A DNA stretch of 64,000 bases, taken from contig QRDG01000395.1 in the NCBI GenBank assembly GCA_012064385.1, positions 372,001 to 436,000 on the forward strand. The letters run 5' to 3'. The notes beneath the pieces were generated by a model. It saw nothing but the letters and a program-made list of their open reading frames with translations. It had not been told where the DNA came from and searched no databases. Made by a program: the position numbers and the translations under genes. The first letter of the stretch is position 1. Each line of letters starts with the position of its first letter. Of this stretch, positions 20,893-31,204 are shown in pieces. The stretch comes from Puccinellia tenuiflora (Eukaryota; Streptophyta; Magnoliopsida; Poales; Poaceae).

Positions 20893-21913
20893 TGTCGGAG
20901 AACTGTTCCAGGAACTGGGTGTGTCTTAGAAGGATCGAGTAAGGGGCTGAACACGGAATCAAACAACCCTCAACGTGCCACGGCGACGGTGCTCGCCTGG
21001 ATCATCGCGGGGAGGCACTGCAGAGAGGAACACACGGTATTACCCAGGTTCAGGGCCCTCTGGGGAGGTAAAACCCCTACATCCTGCCTAGGTTGTATTG
21101 CACTTGCTTGGAGAGGTTTTAGTACAGAGCGAGCTTGGCGAGCTCAAGGTGGCTACAATGGCTAACCCTAGAACTCGGAACTTCCAACCAAGAGTCGAAC
21201 CCTTTGCCCGAGCGTGCTCCCCCTCCTTTTATAGGTGTCTCGGGCCTCTTCCCCCCAAATATCTTGGCGGGAAGAGCTACCACATGGCGGCGAAGGAGGA
21301 GGTGCGGTGCACAATAAAGGTAGAGTCCACCATAAAGGTAAAGTCCATGGATGCTGTCCATGGCAGGGGGCAGCGTCACCAAAGCTGGAAAAGCCACCGT
21401 CCAACCAGGACGGTGGGCTGGCGCTGCGGAGGTGGGATGGGCCCCACGGTGACGTTGCCCTTGGAGGGTAGCTGCAGACGGTTCCCTTATCACCAAAGTG
21501 GCAATCCTTGGGGCTCCTTTGCTTGGTGCAGCTTTGTTAACTCCTTTATACATAAGAACGGCAAATGTGGCGCTGCTATCACCGCGCGCTGGCGTGGTCG
21601 TCACTCTGCGGAGGGTGCAGAGCCCATGTGCGCTCCGCCGCGGAGGCAGAGCTAGCTTCGAGAGGAAGGAACCCTCGCGAGGCTGAAGGCCTCACCGAGC
21701 CTTTTGGCTTGGTCCTTAGCAGAATTTGCAGGTGGCATCCGAGATGCCCTCTCGAGGAGAGGCCCCTCGCCGAGGGAAAAACCCTCGGCGAGGAGGAGAT
21801 GTCTCTCGCGAGGGAAAACCCCTCGCGAGCCTGGTCCTTAGCGAAATCTTCTGAAGAATGTTGTGGGCCCTGGCAGGCCGGCCCGTGGTACCCTGGTTTC
21901 CACTGTGCCGACA
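20893..21913 (-). repeat. 5' LTR of the Tat element (1021 bp)
   Basis: Pairs with 8859-9873. It has extra bases at about 21341-21367, themselves an imperfect palindrome around GTCCATGGATGCTGTCCATGG. On the minus strand it precedes gag and should carry the promoter. Confidence 0.95.
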
Positions 21914-22187
21914 CCATGTTGATTGATTGTGTGAGCCCCTGCCATGCCATCCTTAGAATGCATTGAGTGTGATAAAAATATCATGCCTTGATAATGTTTG
22001 TTTTAGAAAATATTCCGCTAAGTGTTAACCCTTTTGAGTGTTAAACCCTAGTGTCATGTAGAAAAGGTTTTAAAATATTTTAAATCTAGGGGTGTATTAA
22101 CCCATACAAGAAATATCTTGTATAACCCCGGGAATCTTTATTAGTCTCCGAATCTTGGGATGAGATTCTTTTTAAGGGGGGAAGGTT
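21914..22187 (+). other. 3' internal end and polypurine tract of an older LTR element
   Basis: AT-rich sequence ending in AAGGGGGGAAGGTT (22174-22187), directly followed by TGTCACATCCC. This layout is typical of the 3' end of Tekay/Del-like plant Ty3/gypsy elements. The Tat element sits in this region. Confidence 0.5.
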
Positions 22188-23816
22188 TGTCACATCCCGA
22201 AAATTCGTCCCTAATGTTAGTAATGTTTTCCTCCCGCCTGAAAAACTTTTTCTGTTTCCAAACTATTTTCTTTCCACTTGTTGGTCTTTGAATTGACTTT
22301 GGTTTTTCTCACTTGGAGATTTCCCAATAAACCTTGATCTTATCAACCCCCACCATATCTCGATGCCGCTATTTTCGTGGTCACCCATTGGTGCCACTCA
22401 AATGTTCCAAAACCCCTCCCCTCTATCCCACCAAAAGCCACCACCACAATTGTATCTTAAGAAAAATTCTACCAAGCCACCAAATGGTTCCCTCATACAT
22501 ATACATCCATCCCATGGAACAATATTCCATAGTCCAATGCAATAATTTGAAGTTTATTCATATTTCCTATTATGCCATTTCCAATCCAATAATTATTCAG
22601 ACACATTCCACTCATCCAAAAATTCTACAATTTGGGGCATAGGCCTAATTTCACCTCCTGAACATTTCACTCCATTGTACCAACCTCATTTGAGCAATAT
22701 TTGGGGTACTTCCTTTGTAATGCCATTTTTATGCCTAATTGCAATTTCTAAAGCAACCCCTGGCTCCCAAGATATTTTAGCATTGCTACTTTGCCAAAAT
22801 GGCAACCTCCCTTTTACAACACCATATACACAATATCAGATCAAGACCATTTGAGGAAGTGCATTTAACATGCCCATGCCATGAGGGTACTTTTGAACAC
22901 CAATTTATCTGACCATCTTCCATGTGTCCAATTGAGCTCAAACTCCACAGGAATACCATATACACCCAATAAAACCTACTGTGAATTTATGGGATTTTTC
23001 CGAGTTGTGCAAAGCCTTGATCATTTCATCGAGCACCTGGTGTCCCCTAGGTTTTCTGAAATTTCGCTTAAGACAAGTTGCAAACCAGCTAAAACTTATA
23101 ACTAGAAGGTGATAGAGATTTTTGTTTGGCGCAAAGTGACGCGGTTGGTTTTCACATTTGATCCCGGAAATGAGTGAAACATCTCAATGCCGATGTCAGC
23201 ATGGTGGCTGGCATGGTCGCCAATGGCATGTCCAGGCCAGGCGGAGCCGCCCCTTCCTGGTCGTCGCCGTCCAGCTTCCCCCGGCCTTCCTCGTGGTCCC
23301 CTGCTACCCTCTCGATCCCTAGGCCCTCTTCCCCGGCCGCACACGCCGCCCCCACACCTCCTTCCGTGTGCTGCCGCCGCTAGACGACACGCCAGACACA
23401 TCACCGCCGTGGGGTCCCCTCACCTGTGCCGGGACGAAGCTCGATCTTATCCACGGCCGCGTTTTCCGTCGTCCAGCACATGCCCCGCTACACCGATGAT
23501 GCATTGGTCGTCGTCTCGCTGCTGCAGTGCCAGGACACCTCACCGCCTTCCCCGCCGAGCCGTCGTGGTCGCTGTCCCCCCGAGCCCTATAAAGGAGCCC
23601 TGGTCCCTCTTCGCGCGCACGCTCCCTCTCCTCCCCTCCTGGAACCCCCTTGCTCTTCTAGTTTCGGAATGGCGGAGCCCTGCTCCGAATCGGTCAAGGC
23701 TGTCGCCGTCGATCCGCCGACCGTGGCTAGCCCTAGGCCGAGCCATTCTTCAATTAGACTTGCAGGGATGTTCCTCTCGAAGCCCTCTACCTCCCGGACA
23801 AATCGGGTTGCGAAGT
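22188..23816 (+). repeat. left part of a probable long 3' LTR, interrupted by the CACTA element
   Basis: Begins TGTCACATCCCGAAAA after a polypurine tract. The first kilobase is AT-rich; from about 23190 it is GC-rich, with a TATA-like CCTATAAAGG at about 23586 that could be the LTR promoter. ORFs here overlap in several frames and are not supported as genes. If the LTR resumes after the CACTA element and ends near 34360 it would be about 4.8 kb, unusually long, so further nested sequence cannot be excluded. Confidence 0.45.
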
Positions 23817-23848
23817 CACTACTAGGAAACTAGCTATAGGTGGATAGC

Positions 23849-24235
23849 TATTCTGTGGCGCACCAAAGTTGACGTGCGCCACAGAATATATTCTGTGGCG
23901 CATCCCTGTAGGTGCGCCACAGAAATACTTTCCTTTTTGTGGCGCATATATAAGAGGTGCGCCACTGAAATGTGTTATTCTGTGGCGCACGAGTGTACAT
24001 GCGCCACAGAAAACGAGTGGGCCCCACAACCCATGGCTGTATTGCATCCTACCACACCTTTTCTGTGGCGCATGGCTACGGATGCGCCACAAACAATTTT
24101 GTTTCTGTGGCGCAGCTGCACCTATGCGCCACAGAAATAAGGGTGGGCCCCGGCACAAAAAATTGAAGGAGCCATTTGTGTAGCGCATCCAGCGGCGTGC
24201 GCCACAGATGCGCCACAGATGCGCCACAGAACTCC
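23849..24235. repeat. left subterminal repeat block of the CACTA element
   Basis: About 16 copies of the 10-bp core TGTGGCGCAN in both orientations, mostly as inverted pairs with 8-20 bp loops. Such motifs are the binding sites for the TnpA-like protein in characterised CACTA elements. Confidence 0.85.
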
Positions 24236-24284
24236 TGTGCAGAAATTCAAAAGTGTGGCAGCATATGAATTTTAGTATTATACA

Positions 24285-25400
24285 TACTAAAGATGTCTAT
24301 TCTTTCTTTAAAAATATTAACAAATATGTGTGTGTTCTTTCTTTAAATTTAACCAAAACTTTTTTTTTGAAAAGAAAAAAATATCATTAAAAAGAATAAC
24401 AAATATGTGTGTGTTCTTTCTTTAAATTTAACCAATTTTTTTTGTATTATACCTACTAAAGGTGTATATTCTTTATTTAAAAATATTAACAAATATGTGT
24501 GTGTTCTTTCTTTAAATTTAACCAAAACTTTATTTTTTGAAAAGAAAAAAATATCATTAAAAAGAATAACAAATATGTGTGTGTTCTTTCTTTAAATTTA
24601 ACCAATTTTTTTTGTATTATACCTACTAAAGGTGTATATTCTTTATTTAAAAATATTAACAAATATGTGTGTGTTCTTTCTTTAAATTTAACCAAAACTT
24701 TTTTTTTGAAAAGAAAAAATATCATTAAAAAGAATAACAAATATGTGTGTGTTCTTTCTTTAAATTTAACCAATTTTTTGTATTATACCAACTAAAGGTG
24801 TATATTCTTTATTTAAAAATATTAACAAATATGTGTGTGTTCTTTCTTTAAATTTAACCAAAACTTTATTTTTTGAAAAGAAAAAAAATATCATTAAAAA
24901 GAATAACAAATATGTGTGTGTTCTTTCTTTAAATTTAACCAATTTTTTTTGTATTATACCTATAGGTGTCTATTCTTTCTTTAAAAATATTAACAAATAT
25001 GTGTGTGTTCTTTCTTTAAATTTAACCAAAACTTTTTTTTTTTGAAAAGAAAAAAATATCATTAAAAAGAATAACAAATATGTGTGTGTTCTTTCTTTAA
25101 ATTTAACCAATTTTTTTGTATTATACCTACTAAAGGTGTATATTCTTTATTTAAAAATATTAACAAATATGTGTGTGTTCTTTCTTTAAATTTAACCAAA
25201 ACTTTATTTTTTGAAAAGAAAAAAAATATCATTAAAAAGAATAACAAATATGTGTGTGTTCTTTCTTTAAATTTAACCAATTTTTTTTGTATTATACCTA
25301 CTAAAGGTGTCTATTCTTTTTTTAAAAATATTAACAAATATGTGTGTGTTCTTTCTTTAAATTTAACCAAAACTTTATTTTTTGAAAAGAAAAAAAATAT
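24285..25400. repeat. approximately 170-bp dimeric tandem repeat, 6.5 copies, inside the CACTA element
   Basis: The phrase CAAATATGTGTGTGTTCTTTC recurs at 24321, 24400, 24490, 24570, 24660, 24738, 24826, 24907, 24994, 25075, 25164, 25245 and 25335. Spacing alternates about 80 and 89 bp, so the true unit is a dimer of two related monomers. Strongly AT-rich, low complexity, no gene. Frames through it are open only because of repetition. Confidence 0.9.
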
Positions 25401-25404
25401 CGCG

Positions 25405-25535
25405 CATTTCTGTGGCGCACTCCTCCAACAGTGCGCCACAGAATCCTTCCTTTCTGTGGCGCACCCTTCCCGTGGTGCGCCACAGAATCCTTCCTTTCTG
25501 TGGCGCACCCTTCCCGCGGTGCGCCACAGAATTCT
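25405..25535. repeat. internal block of subterminal repeats
   Basis: Six more copies of the TGTGGCGCAC/GTGCGCCACA motif in three inverted pairs, separated from the left block by the tandem repeat. The tandem array therefore seems to have expanded inside an originally continuous subterminal region. Confidence 0.75.
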
Positions 25536-26988
25536 ATCGCGCCCACTTACATGTGGGTCCGCCAACGCGCCTCCCTCACATCGCGAAAACGGCTAAGTCC
25601 CAAATTTTCGCGCGCTCGAGACGACCACCACCGCGTCCTCGCCGTCGGCAGCTCCCGCCCGCGCGCTCGACGACCACCGCACGTCCTCGCCGCCACTCCA
25701 CCGCGCTCTACCTGCCCCGCCACTGACGGCCAGGAGCACCTCCACCGCCACGCCCGCACCGCCCCTGCCCGAACCGCACACTCGGCCCCCGCGTGGCGCC
25801 GCCGACGAAGACCTCCCACCCTCGCACCTCCCTTTCCTCCACACCGGCGACGACCTCTACACCGCGCTCGACAACCTCCCCTCCCTCCCCTCCCGAGGTG
25901 CTTCCTTTCCCCCTCCTCCCTCCCCTACCGAACTGCTGCACCCAAGGTGTTTGTAGAAATTCCCCTACCGAACTGCTGCACCCAAGTTGTTTGGCTGTTT
26001 GATTTCTGTTGTTGATTGCTAGTAGCGTTGCTGATAATTGCTTTTAGTGCTGGTTGCTGTTAGTTGAGATGAAAAAATTGAGAAAAAAAATGTTAGTGCA
26101 TGCAGTAGATGTTTAGGTTAGTGCTAGGTGCTTGATATATGTTGTTATATGGAAAAATGCAGTAGATGTTTAGGTTAGTGCATAGTTGCTAGTTCTAGGT
26201 TAGTGCATAGTTGCTTGCTGTTAGTGCTAGGTTAGTGCTAGTGCTAGGTTAGTGCTAGTGCTATTGGTACTTTTTTTGTTGCTTGCTACTGCCACTATGT
26301 TGCTTGCTTGCTCTAGTTGCTTGCTGCATAGTTGCTAATGCTCTAGTTGCTTGATGCATAGTTGCTAATGCTTTTCTTGTAAAAAAATTGCTACTGCACT
26401 ATGTTAATTGCTATGGTGTACTACTGCCACTATGTTAATTGCTAAATCATGGTTTTGTTAATTTATTGCAGCGCCACGAGGAGCACCTCCACCACGCCGA
26501 TCTCGGACCCGAGCCTCCCTTCTCTACCCGAGGTAGTTCCTCTCTCCCTCGATGTGGATGTGGATGTGGTGATGTATATGTGCATGAGGATATGTGTCCA
26601 CGACCATCGTGTCGTGGTTGTTGTGCTCCGACCATCGTGTCGTGGAGATTGTTGTGGTTGTTTGTGCTCCGACCATCGTGTCGTGGAGATGTCGGCCGGA
26701 GATGTGGATTTTTTGTGAAATGCTTGCAGGTACCCCGAGAGGCCCTTGAGATTGCCGGAACGTTGATTAACTTCCGTTCCGGCAAATTCGGGTACTCCAT
26801 ATGTCCCTTTTTTAGCAAAGGTCATGCCGAAATTTTTCGTGAATTTTGGCATGACTCTGCTAAAAAAGGGACATATGGGGTATTGCGACTAATGCATGGG
26901 CCGGGGTATCCTAGTACTTAATTAATTGATTTTTTTTCTTATATTTCTGTTGTACTAACTTTTTGTCTTTTTTTAATTAAGTGCAAAC
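25536..26988 (+). other. 5' noncoding region of the CACTA gene
   Basis: A GC-rich leader (25540-25920), a 41-bp duplication (CCCTACCGAACTGCTGCACC at about 25923 and 25963), then T-rich sequence built of short repeats of TTAGTGCTAG and GTTGCTTG motifs (26090-26400), probably an intron ending TTTATTGCAG at 26471. A repeat of GACCATCGTGTCGTGG (three copies, 26603-26690) and a 37-bp-arm inverted repeat (26797-26878) follow. No protein assigned. Confidence 0.45.
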
Positions 26989-29900
26989 ATGTCGGACTCC
27001 GCGGGACCTTCTAAGAAGATGAGCGTCGAAGAAATAGCTAGAGACGCCAACAAGTCGTTCTGGGAAGCGTCCCAAGAGTTGGAGGAGGCCGCCGCCGCCG
27101 GAGCTGCTAGTGGCGACCGTGCTGACGATGAGCAAGACGCCCTGGAGGGCGACGACGCCGAAACCACCGATGGAGCTGCTAGTGGCGGCCATGAGGATGA
27201 CACCACTGATGGCGGCGACCACACGGATGGTGGTGTCGACCCGACCGCTCCGAAGCAGAATAAGGAAAGGAGGGATAGGACACCTCAAGTGCTCGCCAAC
27301 GTCACAGAACATTTCACCGAGGTCACGCCAAGTGGCCTACCAGTGGCGCCTAAGGCCACTGCTAAAGGGTACAGCATGCAACTAGGGTGCATCCTCCGGG
27401 AAAGCGTGTCCATCAACACGAAGGACATCAGAAGCACGGCCAATAAGGCTTTGCGCGACGTCCTCCTCCAGAAGCTTCACCAACGGTACACATTCCCGGA
27501 GCCGTTCAACAAAAAGGTGGACAGTTTAGCCATCTCAAAGATGAGCACCGCCTTGAGCAGCTGGAAACACCGGGTGAAGCGGAAGATTGAGAAGGGTCTC
27601 AGCTGGCAGGAGATAAAAGCCAAAGAGCCGATGCTCGACCAAGAAGAGTTCGAGGAATTCAAGTTGTTCTTAAGAACTGAGGAGGCTAAAAAATGGACCA
27701 AGTGGGGGAAGGACATGCGGGAGCAAAACATAGGTAACCACCGTTGTGGAAGCGGCGGTTACCGAGGAAAGAAGCCCATTTGGGACAAGGAGGATGCCGA
27801 GTATGCAGGAGGCAGAGTTGAAGGCTGACGCTGAGGCCGGCGGCCCGTCGTCCCAGGGGTCGACAGAGCCGTGGGACACGACTTTCAACAGGGCGACGAA
27901 CGCCTACAAGGGTAGGCCCCTGTCGATGCCGCCGACGTCAGCTGGCCGTGTGTCCGGCTTCGGTACGAGCATGAAGTTCATCAACTACTACCACTCGGAC
28001 GCCGAGACGAAAAAGGAGAGGAGGAGGCCAAGTAAGGATAAAGCCGAGGTTGTGGAGCTAAGAAAAAAGGTGGAGACACTGGAGAATCAAAAAGTGGACT
28101 CCACCACGGTTGAGCGGTTAGTGGACGAGAGGCTGAAAAGTTTCTTACCCCCTGGGTTGGTGGAGGGGTTAGCTGCTTGGAATGCGGCTGGTCGACAGGG
28201 GCCGATATACGTGCCCAGCGTCAGCGGCAGCAACTCCATCATGAACCAAAACGTGTCGCCGGACCTGACGACCCCACAGCCCAACGCAACGACGCCCCCT
28301 ACCGCGAAAGATATCGAGCCGCAGCCGGCGGCGGCTGTTCTTCATAATGCAACCGAGCGGCCGGAGAATGATAGGAAGGCCGCCGGCACCGACGCCCTTG
28401 TCTCGACAGTTGCCGAGCTCGACGCCATCACCCAGGTAACTAATTAGTTAGTCCGCAGAATCTTCTATAACTATGCCTATGATGACTGCCATCTCATGAT
28501 GTCCAACATGTTTTGACTCAGGACATGCCTTGCATACTACTGCATAGGTTGGTGCCCGGCGGCGAGTTGAAGGACTGTGCTCAGGGCACTGTCGTGCAAC
28601 CAATGAGCCGCGATATGCACCACAGTAAAATGGACGAGGACGTGATGAGGGTCAGGTTGGTTACGATAGTGCCTGAGTTTCGCGACGTCGAGCCCCCCAT
28701 TCAACCTCCGGGAGCCGACGAGGATCACATGGTCCTTAAAGATTGCATCAAGTGACCGATGACATGGCCGAAGACCCAGATTCGTCTTGGGACTGGACTT
28801 CTAGGGTTAAGGCACAGCACCGGCGCCACCTCGAGGCCCCCGATTGTTCGGCCCTCGAGGCCCCCGATCGTTCGGCCCTCCTCGAAGCCTGCAGCCATCA
28901 CCGCCACCCAGAAGGAACCGACGGTCGTCGCCACTAGCAGTCGCCACCAAAAACTGTTGGGAGCGCCTGTACCGCAACCATCCAAAGGCGCTGCCAATGC
29001 ACCTCAACTTGGTGCCAACAACGATGATGGTGATAATGTCGACGTCGAGGGCTACCTCAACACTGGTGCCAGCATGGACATGTACATGCCTCCTGTGGAT
29101 GAAGAACCCTTCCGCGCTCAAGGCGATCAAGCTGCTCGTCCCAGTACATGCACGCAGCGCCTGGACTTCCAGGGTTTATCTCAAGACACGCCTCCGGAGG
29201 CCGGCGATCAACCTCCACGCAAATTACCATCTACCATTTTCAGCCCTGGTACACTACGTAAGACGGTTTTCCCGGAGTCCGCACCCCAACCACCCTCACC
29301 ATCCCCGGAGATGAAGAAGAAGAACAAGAACAAGAAGAGAAAGAGGGGGCCAGGCGTCTCTGCGAGCCAGCCAGCTCCTAAGACTATCCGGGGTCATGAA
29401 GACACGGTATCACCCCGTGCGGTTGTTGGCTTGACCCGGGTTCATGAAGCTGGTAAAGCGATACTGCCTCCGGAGCTACTCTGCCTCGCACGTGGATCCA
29501 TGCACGCTTTGCATGAATCTGTCTTGGTGCTAGAGCACCTCCTTATTCAAGACAAGGACCCAAATTACCCGGTGTTCACGGTCAGGGTGCCAATGGACTT
29601 GGACTTCATCTGTGATGCCCCCGCGAATCCGTTCTTCATCGCGTACGAGGACGTCTTCAATCTCTTTCACTCTAGACGGCTGGACTATAACTTGGTCCGC
29701 CTATACGCGCTTGATATGTCGATGAAGATCAAGAGAGATAATACCCAGTCCGTCGCGGTAGCGGATCCCTACTATATGCGTGACTGCCAGCTGGTGGAAG
29801 GATCAGCGACACGGACCAAGGCAATAGAGTACCTCCGGAGTTTCATGCTGACCAACAAGAGGAAGAACAACATTCTTCTGCCTTTCTTTCCCGAGTAAGT

Positions 29901-30667
29901 ACACATCCGCTCGCTGCCGTCGTAACTTATGCTTTCTTGTAGATTTGTTTCATTGCTGATCCTTTCCAACATTTCATTTCAATTGTGTTGAGCAGGAACA
30001 AGTACTGCACACTCGTCGTCCTGAACCCGAGGTGGTCCAGTGCCACTTATCTCGACTCGGGGAGTTTGGATATGAAGAAAGACTACACCAAGTTAAAGGG
30101 TGTTCTCGATGAGGCTCTCGAGGGCTACGCCAAAAAGGGAGGCCCCTTCGAAAAGAAGCAACAAGTTTTGAGCAATGACGGCACACACCGGTTCAAGCAT
30201 GTGACCGAGTTCTGCTGCATCAAGCAGAAGTCTGGCAGCGTGAAGGAGGCCTTCTACGCCCTCCATCACCTTAAAGGGTTTGTCCGGGATGCTGAGAAAT
30301 TGAAGTTGCCATCTAGCCTCCAAGAATGGACCAAATGTGCGGGGGCGATCACCGATGCCGATCTTAGAGAAGACTTCCATCGCATCCAGGTGCAGTTATC
30401 ACGAATCATCGTCGAAGATGTCACCAATCATCGGGGGTCCTTACACAACATCAGAGGTAGCAATAAGTGCTTCTTTGTTTTCTTTATTATAGACTTGTCC
30501 ACTTAGATTTGTATTATTAATCAATCTATTTATATCCCAATCCATCTACAGGGTTGCCTAAGAGGGAGATCGAAGAAATCCTAGAGGCTTAGTTGGACAC
30601 CAGGACATGGACGACGAAAGAGGGCTGCAAACCGTTACCGGCACCGACAAAGAAGAAGGATCCATGA
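26989..30667 (+). pseudogene. CACTA-borne gene: Transposase_24/TnpA-like region followed by Ulp1-like region, four exons, broken
   Basis: Exons inferred: 26989-28435, 28522-29894, 29996-30456, 30552-30667. All introns have GT-AG ends and keep phase. The first exon has an acidic N-terminus, then a basic region ending KWGKDMREQNIGNHRCGSGG (27700-27760), the signature of plant CACTA accessory transposase (Transposase_24), and a short coiled coil (VVELRKKVETLENQK). The third exon resembles the core of Ulp1-type cysteine proteases (CTLVVLNPRW...ATYLDSG). Breaks: a frameshift near 27805, TGA at 28753-28755, TAG at 30590-30592. Treating it as one gene is inference from frame continuity; two genes are possible. 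TnpA-like proteins bind the subterminal repeats during transposition; the role of the Ulp1-like part is unknown. Confidence 0.7.
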
Positions 30668-30944
30668 TCGTCCTCCCCGCTCTTCCTCACCATCATCACG
30701 GATCATAGTTAGGCGGTGTGACCTATTCCTTTGTAATGTGTAAAACGATGTTAAAAATTCGGCACTTGTAATTATTGTGTGACACGATGAACTTTTGGAT
30801 CATACTTGTGTAAAAATTGTGTATCTCGGGCTCTAAGTAATGTGATATACCTGTATTTTCTGTTTCCTGTAATATACCTGTATTTTCTGTAATATACCGG
30901 TATTTGTACAACAGGCAGCAGAAAACTGAAAATACATTTAAATT

Positions 30945-31190
30945 ATTCTGTGGCGCATCTTTTTATTTTTCTGTGGCGCATATAGTTCTGTGGCGCATTG
31001 GTGGCTGATGCGCCACAGAAATATTTCTGTGGCGCACTTTTTCTCGTGCGCCACAGAATCTCGGTATTTCTGTGGCGCACTGTGGGGATGCGCCACAGAA
31101 ATATATTTTAGTGGCGAGACTTCTGTGGCGCATCCCCCCATTTCCTGGATGCGCCACAGAAATCCAATAATGGTGCGCCACTAATGACCA
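30945..31190. repeat. right subterminal repeat block of the CACTA element
   Basis: About 11 copies of TGTGGCGCA/TGCGCCACA in inverted pairs, matching the left block, ending just before the right terminal repeat. Confidence 0.85.
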
Positions 31191-31204
31191 TTTCCCTAGT
31201 AGTG

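Larger units (their letters stand above)
8859..21913 (-). mobile_element. complete Tat-lineage Ty3/gypsy retrotransposon, 13.06 kb, CCATG target duplication
   Basis: Two direct LTRs (8859-9873 and 20893-21913), both TGTCGG...CCGACA, flank an 11 kb interior. CCATG stands just outside each end (8854-8858 and 21914-21918), proving a single insertion event. Gag, protease, RT, RNase H, a second RNase H-like domain and integrase are read on the minus strand, so the 5' LTR is the right-hand one. An extra spliced ORF runs on the plus strand between integrase and the 3' LTR. Dual RNase H and an antisense ORF in that place are hallmarks of the Tat lineage (cereal relatives include RIRE2, Grande and similar). 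Several frameshifts and stops make the copy non-autonomous. Confidence 0.95.
23817..31204 (+). mobile_element. CACTA (En/Spm) DNA transposon, 7388 bp, AGT target duplication, apparently non-autonomous
   Basis: The left end reads CACTACTAGGAAA and the right end TTTCCCTAGTAGTG, inverted copies apart from one inserted base. AGT flanks both (23814-23816, 31205-31207), and a 3-bp duplication is diagnostic for CACTA. Both ends carry many subterminal copies of CTGTGGCGCA/TGCGCCACAG. The gene inside matches the second CACTA protein type plus an Ulp1-like part; no DDE transposase (TNP2/TnpD type) is visible, so it would depend on another element. Confidence 0.92.

Noticed and set aside
23187..23833. 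Overlapping 135- and 212-codon plus ORFs
   Set aside because: Pro/Ser/Arg-rich frames in a GC-rich stretch of the probable LTR, with no domain and competing frames of similar length.
24407..25596. Frames encoding repeated KYVCVLSLNLT peptides
   Set aside because: Open only because the tandem repeat unit has no stop in that frame; length changes between units break it.
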